Below, in pieces: positions 31,989 through 41,900 of a stretch of DNA of 43,785 nucleotides. A program made the translations under genes and the position numbers. The notes under the pieces are model-generated. The model did no database searches. It saw only the letters and a list, made by a program, of their open reading frames with translations, and was not told the DNA's origin. Source of the stretch: Paludibacter sp. GTDB taxonomy: Bacteria > Bacteroidota > Bacteroidia > Bacteroidales > Paludibacteraceae. Each line of letters begins with the position of its first letter. Position 1 is the stretch's first letter. The stretch spans positions 1-43,785 of the forward strand of contig JAIFKX010000070.1 in NCBI GenBank assembly GCA_020049335.1, written 5' to 3'.

Positions 31989-34900
31989 ATGTTTTATAGA
32001 TCTATAATTTTGATTGTTGATTTTGCGTTAAGTAAATTTAGGTTTTTGATGTTGTTAACTTTAACAATATTGAACTTAGCTGCTTATGCTGCTAACGAAA
32101 CAAAAACAATCGGAACTACTGGCGCTGACTACCCCACCCTTAAAGCTGCTTTTGACGCAGTGAACAATGGAACACTTACAGGAAATATTACACTTCAAAT
32201 TATAGCAAATACTTCGGAATTGGGATCAGCCTCAGCAGCAATCAATGCAAGTGGGATGGGTTCTGCCAATTACAATTCAATAACTATATATCCTACAATC
32301 GATAATTTATCAATAACAGGTAATATTAGCAATGCCCTTATAGATATGAATGGAGCTAATAATGTAGTAATTGATGGTAGAGTAAATGCAGTTGGAACAA
32401 CACCTTCACTAATAATTTCAAATACTAGCACTTCGGGTAGCTCTACCTCCACTATTCGGTTTGTAAATGATGCATCAAACAATATCATCCGCTATTGTCA
32501 ATTAAAAGGCTCTGAAAGAAGCACTTCTTCAGGTATCATTTTTTTTTCGACTACGATTTTTGATACGGGAAACGACAATAATTCAATAAATAACAATATA
32601 ATAACCTCGTCGACCGATACTAATCGACCTACAAATGCTATATACTCTGAAGGTAGTCCTGGAATTGAGAACAATAACAATACAATTTCGAATAATAATA
32701 TTTTCAACTTTTTCAGTCGATCTTCTTCTTCTTATGGTATAAATATCTATTCAAACTCTACTGCCTTTACTATATCAAATAACAGTTTTTATGAATCTAC
32801 CTCTTTTATTCCTATTTCATCAGCTACTTATTGGTTTATAAATATCAATTCGAGTGGTTCGGGTTTTCAAATACAGAATAATTATTTAGGTGGTAGTGCA
32901 GCTCAATGTGGAGGAACTCCTTGGATAAAAACGAATGCGAAAAACAATACCTTTAATGGTATTACGATAGCTGCTGGTAATGAAACTATATCTCAAATTG
33001 ATGGAAATAAGATAAGTAATTTTAATTGGAATAATGCTGATGGTGGAAATTGGACTGGGTTTCAAATTCAATCAGGCGAAGTAAATATTGGAACGCAAGT
33101 TGGTAATATTATTGGCGATGTGGCTGGAAACTCTGCCATTCAATTTTCGGTAAATACTATTGGCCCAAATACGAACGTTTACATGTATCCAATACAAATA
33201 AGCTCGCCAGATAATGTGAATTGTGTTTCAAATAAAATTGGAGCTTTGAGTATTACAAATGTTAGAAATTTAATATGTATCAACAAAAATTCCGAATCTG
33301 GCACTAAGGTAATATCCGACAATATAATTGGAAGTAGCACTACATTAGGAAGTATAACTATTACAACAAATCCACTCGCATCTACACAATTTTTTATAGG
33401 AATACATGTACAAGGAGGTATAAACACGGTTCATAATAACACTATTTCGAATTTGATATCAAATTCTACAGGAAATGGTTTTGTTAGAGGAATAGAGATT
33501 TTGACTGGCTCGAATAATGTTACAAACAACCTGATTTCAAAAATAGCCACTGCATCAACAAATTCAATTTCATTAATTGGATTGTCTTTTGCTAATAATA
33601 GTTTTAACAATGTCATTTCAGCAAATAGTATTATAGAAATTGAAAATACAAATTCATCTAATAACAGTGGAAGTGTTATAGGAATGAGTTTAGACTTAAC
33701 GGGGGACAATATAATTTCGAAAAACTTTATACACGACATTTTAGTATCAACATCAACTAACAACACTAAAATTTATGGAATAAAAGCTGTGAATGGAATT
33801 ACAACTTATTCGAATAATATAGTGAGTTTAGGAACATCAGTAACTTCAACAATTTATGGAATCTATGAAAGTGGGCTTGAAAATTGTAATATGTACCATA
33901 ATACAGTTTATATAAACGGATCTCCAACATCAGGCTCGCTCAATAGCTATGCTTTTTATAGTGCCAGTGGCGCAAACACGCTCAATTATAAAAATAATAT
34001 TTTTGCAAACTACCGTACAAATAGCGGAGCAAATGGTAAAAACTATGCTGCCTATTTTAGTTATTCTTCGGCATCAATGTTATCGCTAAATTACAATTTG
34101 TATTTTGCCAATGGTACTGGCGGAATGTTGGGATATTTTGCACTTACAGATAAAGCTACCTTGCCTTTAATTACGACACAAGATGCAAATAGTTTTAATC
34201 AAGCCCCTGGGTTTTTAAACATTGGAGGTGGAAACCCAACTGACTACAAACCAGTTACAACAAAATTCATTGGAGATTCAAGTACTGGCATTTCCGAAGA
34301 CTTTGGGGGAGCTATTCGTACAGCCGTACCAACTATTGGCGCTTGGGAGTTTGCTGGTGGTAATATGTGGAAAGGAAGTGTAAGTACAGATTGGGGAAAT
34401 TCTCTTAATTGGACATTGTCTGCTGTCCCTGCATCTGGAGCTAATATTTTATTCGACCCTTTTCCATTAAATCAGTTGATATTAGATGCAGATAGAATAG
34501 TAAATGACATCACAAATAGTCAATCTACGTATCGAATACTACTTAATGGTAAAACATTAGAAATACAAGGTGCAGTTAATTTCACAAATGGAGCAAAATT
34601 GGAATCTGCTTCCGAAAACTCAACCTTATTTTTTACTGGAAATGCATTTCAAAATTTGAATTCAGCTTGGTTATTGAATAATGAAGTTTACAACATAAAA
34701 CTTAACAATTCTTCATTCCCAGTTTTTTTAACAGGGAATTTAGTTGTATTAAATTCTATTACTTCGAATGGTCGACTTTTTAACGCAGTATTAAATAGTC
34801 CGACCTTAACATATAGGGGTACAAATCCTCAAACAATCTCAAATTCGATATTCTTTAAAAATCAAATCTACAATCTGAATATTGACAATTCCTTGGGAGT

Positions 34901-36395
34901 AACTATAGATGCTCCAATTATTATTTCGAATGCTTTAACTATTAATAGTGGCAAAAAACTAACACTTTCGCCCATATCAAGAGTTCAAGTAGATGGATTA
35001 CTTACAAATAATGCAGGTACATCTGGTTTAGTTCTTAGTTCGACAACTTTAGGTACAGCTTCACTAATTCACAATACAAATAACGTTCAAGCAACATCAC
35101 AGCGTTTTATAGGAGGAGCTGCTACCGCTTGGCATTTTTTATCGACCCCTATTCAAAATCAATCGATTTCTGGAAATTGGAAACCAGCGGGAACTTATTC
35201 CGATGGAACTGGTTACGATTTATATGTTTGGGACGAACCTTCGAACTGCTGGGTATATAACTTAAATACAACTGTTGCACCAACTTGGAATACGGCAAAT
35301 CCTTCGACCAATTTTATTGCTGGTAAAGGATATTTATATGCTTTACAAGCTACTAACACAACACAACAATTTTCAGGAATTCTGAATAATGGTGATATAA
35401 CAGCAAATGTAACGAACTCTTCATCAAAAACATACAAAGGATTTAACTTTATTGGAAATCCATACCCAAGCAGTATTGATTGGAAAAACAATGCTGGCTT
35501 TAACCGAAATATGCTCGAAACAGTCGGTGGCGGCTACAATATATGGATTTGGAGTAATACGGCAAGTAACTATGGTGTTTTTAACTCTGCATTTACTTCC
35601 GCCACTGGTACAAACAACAGTACACGATATATTTCAGCCAATATGGGCTTTTTTGTAAAAGCAGCAACAGCTGGTACATTTTCATTTAAAAATGCTTCTC
35701 GTGTGAATGATTTTCAAGCGGACTGGCTACGAATGAAAGCATTAAAAAATAAAACACTTGATTTATCTCTGAAAGTTAACTCTACTGAGAATTTAGGCAG
35801 CGACGAAATCAAAATGGGTTTTGGTTTTGATGTTATTCAAGCTGGAGCCACCAAAATGTATAGTCCTGTAAAAACAGCACCATCTCTTTTCTTACCGAAT
35901 GACAACGATGATTATTCAACTTACTATTTTACAGACACAGAATCAAAACCAACTATTGAATTAAACTTTAAAGCTGGTAAAGATGGAAAATACACCTTAG
36001 CTGCCAATGAAAATAAGACAGATTTTGAAGTTCTATTAGTAGAAGACAAAATAACAAAAAAAATCATTGATTTAAAACTAACTGATAATTATACATTTAC
36101 ATCAAAAACAACTGATAACCCTGCCCGTTTCAATATTCACTTTAGCAAAACAGCCATTGATGAATTGGTATTTGGTTTTGTGAAGGTATTTAATGCGAAC
36201 AAAAGTATAATTATTGACTTAAAATTAGCAACAGGTAATTTTAATATAAAGATTTTTGATATTAACGGTATCGTTTTCGATGCCTTTACAGCTGTAGGTG
36301 GCGAACAGCGAATAGTACCAAACCCAACTAACGGGGTCTTATTTATTCAACTTTATAACAACGAAAAAACAAAAACATTTAAATTATTGAATTAA
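31989..36395 (+). CDS. Large secreted beta-helix protein with T9SS sorting domain
   Basis: This 1468-residue protein has a signal peptide ending near residue 34; an ATG at residue 21 is an alternative start. After I-G-T-T-G-A-D-Y-P-T-L-K-A-A-F (about 42-56) comes a long Asn/Ser/Thr-rich region to about residue 780 with repeating N-x-I-S-N-N-x-I patterns, typical of right-handed parallel beta-helices. A second beta-rich part has G-G-A-A-T-A-W-H-F-L-S-T-P, F-I-G-N-P-Y-P-S-S-I-D-W and G-F-F-V-K-A, common in Bacteroidota surface proteins. The last 70 residues (V-K-V-F-N-A-N-K to F-K-L-L) form a T9SS-type sorting domain containing N-I-K-I-F-D-I-N-G-I-V and P-T-N-G-V-L-F-I-Q-L. An adhesin or glycan-binding role is likely. 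Its last codons overlap the promoter of the DUF4402 operon. Confidence 0.85.
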   Translation: MFYRSIILIVDFALSKFRFLMLLTLTILNLAAYAANETKTIGTTGADYPTLKAAFDAVNNGTLTGNITLQIIANTSELGSASAAINASGMGSANYNSITIYPTIDNLSITGNISNALIDMNGANNVVIDGRVNAVGTTPSLIISNTSTSGSSTSTIRFVNDASNNIIRYCQLKGSERSTSSGIIFFSTTIFDTGNDNNSINNNIITSSTDTNRPTNAIYSEGSPGIENNNNTISNNNIFNFFSRSSSSYGINIYSNSTAFTISNNSFYESTSFIPISSATYWFININSSGSGFQIQNNYLGGSAAQCGGTPWIKTNAKNNTFNGITIAAGNETISQIDGNKISNFNWNNADGGNWTGFQIQSGEVNIGTQVGNIIGDVAGNSAIQFSVNTIGPNTNVYMYPIQISSPDNVNCVSNKIGALSITNVRNLICINKNSESGTKVISDNIIGSSTTLGSITITTNPLASTQFFIGIHVQGGINTVHNNTISNLISNSTGNGFVRGIEILTGSNNVTNNLISKIATASTNSISLIGLSFANNSFNNVISANSIIEIENTNSSNNSGSVIGMSLDLTGDNIISKNFIHDILVSTSTNNTKIYGIKAVNGITTYSNNIVSLGTSVTSTIYGIYESGLENCNMYHNTVYINGSPTSGSLNSYAFYSASGANTLNYKNNIFANYRTNSGANGKNYAAYFSYSSASMLSLNYNLYFANGTGGMLGYFALTDKATLPLITTQDANSFNQAPGFLNIGGGNPTDYKPVTTKFIGDSSTGISEDFGGAIRTAVPTIGAWEFAGGNMWKGSVSTDWGNSLNWTLSAVPASGANILFDPFPLNQLILDADRIVNDITNSQSTYRILLNGKTLEIQGAVNFTNGAKLESASENSTLFFTGNAFQNLNSAWLLNNEVYNIKLNNSSFPVFLTGNLVVLNSITSNGRLFNAVLNSPTLTYRGTNPQTISNSIFFKNQIYNLNIDNSLGVTIDAPIIISNALTINSGKKLTLSPISRVQVDGLLTNNAGTSGLVLSSTTLGTASLIHNTNNVQATSQRFIGGAATAWHFLSTPIQNQSISGNWKPAGTYSDGTGYDLYVWDEPSNCWVYNLNTTVAPTWNTANPSTNFIAGKGYLYALQATNTTQQFSGILNNGDITANVTNSSSKTYKGFNFIGNPYPSSIDWKNNAGFNRNMLETVGGGYNIWIWSNTASNYGVFNSAFTSATGTNNSTRYISANMGFFVKAATAGTFSFKNASRVNDFQADWLRMKALKNKTLDLSLKVNSTENLGSDEIKMGFGFDVIQAGATKMYSPVKTAPSLFLPNDNDDYSTYYFTDTESKPTIELNFKAGKDGKYTLAANENKTDFEVLLVEDKITKKIIDLKLTDNYTFTSKTTDNPARFNIHFSKTAIDELVFGFVKVFNANKSIIIDLKLATGNFNIKIFDINGIVFDAFTAVGGEQRIVPNPTNGVLFIQLYNNEKTKTFKLLN

Positions 36396-36401
36396 TTGAA
36401 C

Positions 36402-36409
36402 TATATTTG
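36402..36409 (+). promoter_or_regulatory. -7 box (TATATTTG) of the DUF4402-chaperone-usher operon
   Basis: Match to TAnnTTTG followed by C, placed seven bases after the stop of the beta-helix gene and 50 bases before the first DUF4402 start. It indicates that the fibre operon is transcribed on its own. Confidence 0.55.
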
Positions 36410-36459
36410 CAGTTCGTATTTCAATCAATTTTTAATATTAACATTAAAAATAACACATT

Positions 36460-36972
36460 ATGAAGACTAATTTAGCTAAATTGCTATTTTTATTATTGGC
36501 ATTGCCAGCTATTCGAATGCAAGCTCAAACTGAAAACACTGATGCATTTGCCAATATTGTAACTCCGATAACAATAACTGAAACACGAAGTTTGCATTTC
36601 GGCACATTAAGCACCTCATCGGCTGTAGGTACTTGTGTATTAGCACCTTCAGGAACACGAACTCAAACAGGAGGTGTAGCGCTTACAAGTTTATCGCCTA
36701 CGGCAACAAGTGCAGCATATACAGTTACAGGTACGGCAGGAATTGCTTATAATATTTCGTTACCAACAACAAATATTACCGTAACCCGCAATGGTGGTGG
36801 TGGTCAAACAATGACAATTAGCACATTTATTTCGAGTAAAACAGGCAATGCAAGTATATTAAGTGGAACTGGTACAGATAGTTTTACTGTTGGGGCTACT
36901 TTGAATGTGGGTGCAAGTCAAGTTGCAGGATTGTATCAAGGAAATTTTAATGTAACAGTAACATATAATTAG
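36460..36972 (+). CDS. DUF4402 pilin-like protein 1
   Basis: This 170-residue protein has a signal peptide ending M-Q-A-Q (about 23). The DUF4402 pattern follows: A-N-I-V-T-P-I-T-I-T-E-T-R-S-L-H-F-G-T-L, a G-T-C-V-L-A-P-S-G segment (about 57-65), Y-x-V-T-G-T-A-G-I-A-Y-N-I-S-L-P, and a C-terminal V-G-A-S-Q-V-A-G-L-Y-Q-G-N-F-N-V-T-V-T-Y-N. The final G-x-Y-x-G-x-F-x-V-T-V-x-Y strand resembles the last strand of pilins and related Ig-like fibre subunits. Together with the PapD-like chaperone and usher-like genes downstream this suggests a fibre subunit. DUF4402 itself has no assigned function that I know of. Confidence 0.9.
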   Translation: MKTNLAKLLFLLLALPAIRMQAQTENTDAFANIVTPITITETRSLHFGTLSTSSAVGTCVLAPSGTRTQTGGVALTSLSPTATSAAYTVTGTAGIAYNISLPTTNITVTRNGGGGQTMTISTFISSKTGNASILSGTGTDSFTVGATLNVGASQVAGLYQGNFNVTVTYN

Positions 36973-37004
36973 TTTCAAGAAAAAACATTTAAAAACAAAC
37001 AGTT

Positions 37005-37526
37005 ATGAGAAAGATTATTTTTGGAGCATTGCTCTTAACAGCTTTTACCATTCAAACAAAAGCACAATCAGTAACAGCTGAGGCAAAAGCCGAAGTTACA
37101 TCACAACTTACTATTTCGCTTAATCCTGGAACTGCATTAAACTTTGGAAAAGTTGCTGTTTCGGTAGGTAGTCCAGGAACTTGTTCACTATCAACTATTA
37201 ATGTTGCAACTGTAAGTGGCGGTGTAAATACCATTCCATCAACCACTTCGAATGCAATTTTAAATTTAACAGGAATTGCTGGAAGTAATTATGCAATTTC
37301 GCTACCCCTAAATGCTACTGTAACTAGAGTTGGTGGTAGTGAAACAATGACAGTAGATAACCTAAAAGCCCGTCCAAATTCGATTGGTAGTGATGCACTT
37401 ATTGGTACATTAAACGCCAATACAGGTTCTGATAGTTTTACAGTGGGTGGTCAGCTGAATGTCATTGCTAATCAGGTTAATGGCATATATATAGGAACAT
37501 TCAACATATCAGTTGCTTACAATTGA
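37005..37526 (+). CDS. DUF4402 pilin-like protein 2
   Basis: This 173-residue protein has a signal peptide ending T-K-A-Q (about 21). It is a paralogue of the preceding protein: A-L-N-F-G-K-V-A-V, G-T-C-S-L-S-T (one Cys in the same place), T-G-I-A-G-S-N-Y-A-I-S-L-P, the D-S-F-T-V-G-G-Q-L-N-V segment, and the end strand G-I-Y-I-G-T-F-N-I-S-V-A-Y-N. The gene starts 32 bases after the first DUF4402 gene and ends 25 bases before the chaperone start. Two similar subunits in tandem fit a major/minor subunit arrangement, though which one is abundant cannot be seen. Confidence 0.9.
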   Translation: MRKIIFGALLLTAFTIQTKAQSVTAEAKAEVTSQLTISLNPGTALNFGKVAVSVGSPGTCSLSTINVATVSGGVNTIPSTTSNAILNLTGIAGSNYAISLPLNATVTRVGGSETMTVDNLKARPNSIGSDALIGTLNANTGSDSFTVGGQLNVIANQVNGIYIGTFNISVAYN

Positions 37527-37551
37527 TTTTAATCCACAATCCGGTTTCGGA

Positions 37552-38373
37552 ATGAAAAAAAATATTACATTATCGCTAATATTGTTTATTACTTCGGTGA
37601 TAATGGCACAGGGTGATTTATTAATCAACCCTATACGCGTTGTATTCGAAGGACAAAAACAAAATGCTGATTTGAATCTAACAAATATTGGCAAAGATAC
37701 CGCCGTGTATGTGATTTCGTTTTTGAGCTACAAAATGCTTCAGGATGGCAGTTTTGTTCAACTCGAAAAACCAGATACAAGTAACTATGCCGACAAGTTT
37801 TTACGGTTATTTCCACGAAAAGTAATTCTTTCGCCAAACGAGTCGCAAACAATTCGATTGCAATTGCGCAAGCCTTCTGGTTTAAAGGAAGGCGAATACC
37901 GTTCGCACATTTATTTTAGAGCCGAAAAAGAAAAAACTCCGCTCGGAATGAAGGATTTGCGAATTGACTCTACCAAAATGGCAGTTAGCATTACTCCTAT
38001 ATTTGGAATAAGCATACCGGTAATAGTGAGAAATGGTACTGTTAGCAATGCGCTTTCACTTTCGGATATTTCGTTGGAAAACGTGAATGATACAATATCA
38101 AAATTAAAAGTTTGTATTAATCGGGGAGGAAATAAATCGGCTTATGGAAATATGCGTATAGAATACCATTCTACAAAAGGCAAAAATTCTGATGTTGGTT
38201 TTGCAAATGGCATAGGCGTGTATCCCGAAATTCCAAAGCGTGATTTTGCATTGTTTATTAAAAACACCGAGTCAATGAAGCTGGATGGTGGAAAATTGAT
38301 AATACGGTACATGGCTCCAAATGAAGATGGAAACATAGAACTGTGTAGGTCTGAATTTATTTTGAAAAAGTAA
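37552..38373 (+). CDS. PapD-like periplasmic chaperone
   Basis: The start at 37552 (MKKNITLS, 273 residues) gives a normal signal peptide; an ATG at 37513 inside the preceding gene would add a polar extension. After the signal (about 20 residues) come I-N-P-I-R-V-V-F-E-G-Q-K-Q-N-A-D-L-N-L-T-N, with the Arg and N-L-T-N strand of PapD-type chaperones. F-P-R-K-V-I-L-S-P-N-E-S-Q-T-I-R-L-Q-L-R-K-P (about 95-116) is the G1-strand region, and L-K-E-G-E-Y-R-S-H-I-Y-F-R-A follows. These chaperones hold pilus subunits in the periplasm by donor-strand complementation. Placement between DUF4402 genes and the usher-like gene supports that role. Confidence 0.88.
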   Translation: MKKNITLSLILFITSVIMAQGDLLINPIRVVFEGQKQNADLNLTNIGKDTAVYVISFLSYKMLQDGSFVQLEKPDTSNYADKFLRLFPRKVILSPNESQTIRLQLRKPSGLKEGEYRSHIYFRAEKEKTPLGMKDLRIDSTKMAVSITPIFGISIPVIVRNGTVSNALSLSDISLENVNDTISKLKVCINRGGNKSAYGNMRIEYHSTKGKNSDVGFANGIGVYPEIPKRDFALFIKNTESMKLDGGKLIIRYMAPNEDGNIELCRSEFILKK

Positions 38374-38383
38374 TTTTTACTTC

Positions 38384-38896
38384 ATGCAACGTTTTTTCAT
38401 TGCTTCTTTCATTCTATATATAATTTCTATTGTGCCTATTTTTGCACAGTCGGGACCTGAATTGCCACAACGCACAGCAATTGTGAGAGCAACACAAGCA
38501 CTAAATTTTGGTGATTTAACAGTTTTATCTGGCTCATCGGGTGGCACGGTTATAGTTGATTTTAACGGAATCCGTTCCTCTACTGGTTCGGTTGTAATGT
38601 TGAATTTAGGAAATCCTGTTCAACCAGCAATTTTTGAAGTAAAGATTTGCCCTGGCCGTATGGTGAATGTAACTTATCCTTCAACAACTGTTCTTGCTGG
38701 TAACAATGGAGGTAGTATTACTCTAAATTTAGGTCCAACAAGCATTGGTGGAAGTGGTTCTACTTTTATTTCGAACAAGGGTTGCGACGACATTCATTTA
38801 ATTCGATTAGGTGGTTCGATTAATGTGGGCAGTACGCTTATTAATCCACCCGGAATTTACTCAGGTACATTTAGTCTGACATTCGTTCAGCAGTAA
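38384..38896 (+). CDS. DUF4402-like protein 3, divergent (candidate tip or anchor subunit)
   Basis: This 170-residue protein has a signal peptide ending I-F-A-Q (about 22). It keeps the DUF4402 frame: A-L-N-F-G-D-L, G-G-T-V-I-V-D-F-N-G-I-R-S-S-T-G, I-F-E-V-K, G-G-S-I-N-V-G, and the final P-P-G-I-Y-S-G-T-F-S-L-T-F. It differs from the two upstream paralogues by lacking the G-T-C cysteine and having two others (K-I-C-P-G-R and K-G-C-D-D) that could form a disulfide. Being encoded after the chaperone and immediately before the usher-like gene, it may be the tip, terminator or adhesive subunit. That assignment is inference. Confidence 0.82.
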   Translation: MQRFFIASFILYIISIVPIFAQSGPELPQRTAIVRATQALNFGDLTVLSGSSGGTVIVDFNGIRSSTGSVVMLNLGNPVQPAIFEVKICPGRMVNVTYPSTTVLAGNNGGSITLNLGPTSIGGSGSTFISNKGCDDIHLIRLGGSINVGSTLINPPGIYSGTFSLTFVQQ

Positions 38897-38914
38897 ATAG
38901 TTAATTGATTTTTA

Positions 38915-41900
38915 ATGTTTTACAATATAAATTTGAATAAAAACAATCGTATATATAAGGTCTTGTGTATTGCAGGACTGTTTTTTTTATTCTCTTTTTT
39001 AAAAATTCAAGCCCAGAACAGCCCAACATCCGTTTCAGTTGAACCATTTAATTTGAGTGTAAAGTTTGATAAAATTGGTAGTCAAGACTATTATGTACTT
39101 TACAGCGAATCAAAAGATTTATACCTTCCTATATCACAAATATTCGACTACCTCAAAGTAAATTATAAAACGTCGGAAAATGGAAAACAAATTGAGGGTA
39201 ATTATTTAGATACAAAAAATACATATAAGATTGATTTTGATGCTAAAAAATTGACTTTCAATTCGAATGAAACGACGCTTTCAGAAACCGATATCCAATA
39301 CGACATGGGAGTTACTTACCTCTCGTCTCGCCTTATTGAGTCGGTATTTGGTTTAAAAACAAACTTTGATTTCAGAACACTTTCCGCCACAATTTCCTCT
39401 GATAACGAATTGCCAATAACGAAGCTTAAAAAGCTCGATGAAGCTCGAAAAAATATTAAAGATATTTCGGGTGAGGTAAAATTCGATGCCGAATATCCAC
39501 GCAAATATCATTTTTTTCGACCAGGAATGCTCGATTGGTCTATCTCTTCGAATCAGTCGAAAGGCGTTGTTTTAGAAAACCGAGCTGGATTGGCATTGGG
39601 TGCCGAAGTATTTGGAGGCGAACTCAGTACTTGGCTTTTTTATTCTGACCAATATGGTTTTAACCCCAATCAACAACGCTACCATTGGCGATGGGTTGAT
39701 AATAATTTTAAAGCGATTCGTCAAGTACAAATAGGAAGAATTTATAATCGAAATATCGCCACAATACTTTACCCTGTGGATGGTATTATGGTAACTAATG
39801 CTCCTACCACTATTCGTAAAGCGATGGGCACTTTTCAGATTGCCGAAAGCACAAATCCCGAATGGACGGTAGAATTGTATATAAATAATGTGCTTATAAA
39901 TTTTACAAAAGCAGATGCATCTGGTTATTTTTCTTTTCAAGTTCCAATAGTTTACGGCACTTCGGAGGTTACATTGCGCTATTATGGGCCAAACGGCGAG
40001 GAACAAGCTGAGCGAAAAACATATAACATGCCCTATAACATGTTGCCAGTGGGCGAATTTGAATACCGCGTAAGTGGTGGTGCTCTACTTAACGGAGGAG
40101 CGAATACACCATATAATACACTGTATAATACGCTGTATGGGCGTGCAGAAACAAATTTGGGAGTTACTAAATGGTTAACCGCTGGGGCTGGTTACGAATA
40201 TTTAAGTTCCATTGTCGGAAATCCACACATTCCTTTTGGAAATTTTACCCTACAACCATTTTCAAGATTAGTACTTACAGCAGAATACGCTCATAAAATT
40301 CGCTACAAAGGAACATTAAATTATAATTTCAGCAATAATTCTATGTTTGAATTGTTTTATGCACGGTACGATAAAAATCAAAAAGCCATCATATACAATT
40401 TTCAAGAAGAGCGAATGGCTGGATTCTCCTTCCCCACCCGATTACAAAATGTTTCGGGTGTTACAAAAGCTACATTCCGTCAGCATATTTATCCAAATTT
40501 CCAATACAATGCGGGCGACCTTATGTTGTCTGCTTATTATCGTAATTTCAACGCAAACTTGTCGAATTATATCAATTGGACCACTTTTGATAATAGAAAT
40601 ATTTATAGTTCACTATCCTTAGGGCTTCGATTTGGAAAAGGTTTTTCGTTCCGACCATCAGCACAGTATAGCTACACCGAAAATAAACCGAAATGGTTCG
40701 AGAATTTTATTTCATTAAGAGCAGAGCTCGAAAAACAAATTTTCAAAAAAGGATATATCACGCTTGGTTATGAAAAAAACAACTTAATTGACTTTAGCAG
40801 CGTTAATGTAGCATTTCGCTACGATTTTTCGTTTATGTCTACTTATGCATCTGCTTATTACAATATTGATAGCAAGAGCATACAAACTACCGAAAGCGCA
40901 AGAGGAAGTCTGGCATTTGGAAGTGGCAATGGTTATGTCCATTTTGATTCACGCGAAGCGGTAGGGCGAAGTGGAATATCGATATTTCCTTTTGTGGATA
41001 AAAATTTTAACGGTACGCGAGATGATGATGAACCTACTGCGGCAGATTTGAATGTAAAATGCAATGGCGGTCGTGTTTATTATCGTAAAAACGACTCAAT
41101 AGTTCGTGTGGTTGGACTCGACCCATTTGTAGATTATACGCTATCAATTGGCGAATCTGATTTTAAAAATATTGCATTAAAGGTAATAGCACACTCGATA
41201 AAAGTAACAACTGACCCCAATCAGTTTAAAAAGATAAATGTACCCGTGCAGCCCATGGGAGAAATGTCGGCGGTAGTAGTTGATGAATTTAATAATGGTA
41301 TTTCGCGCATACTCATAAATATTTTGGACGAAAAAGGCAAAGTTGAAAAATCATTACTATCAGAGACTGATGGATTTGTGTCGTATTTGGGTCTGAAGCC
41401 AGGAAATTATTTTGCAGTTGTAGATTCAACACAATTAAAAGTTTTGAATATGTCGGCAGAACCATTAACTTTTAAAATAAAAGAGGATGTGGATGGCGAT
41501 ATAGTAGAAGCAGGAACAATAAAATTGACTCGAAATACTATTACAGAATCAACAACCAAAGACTCAACTCTTACATCAGCCGAAGCCAGTCAGCGCCGTA
41601 TTGATAACAAAATGGCTATGAGCAATCTGAAAACAAAAGAAGATTCGCTGAGATTACTGAATAAAATGAATCCATTTACGGATAAAGACAACAACAATCC
41701 AGACGGAATTACTAAATTAGACTCACTTTTGCGCTATGTAATTTTATTTGACTTTAATAGTACAGAGGTTCGTTCAGATTTTTATGGTTCTATCAAGGAA
41801 TTGGGTAAATTATTAAAAGAGAACGAAGATTTAAAACTTGAAATACAAGGACATACCGATTCGAAAGGCAGTGATGATATCAACTTATTATTTAGTATAC

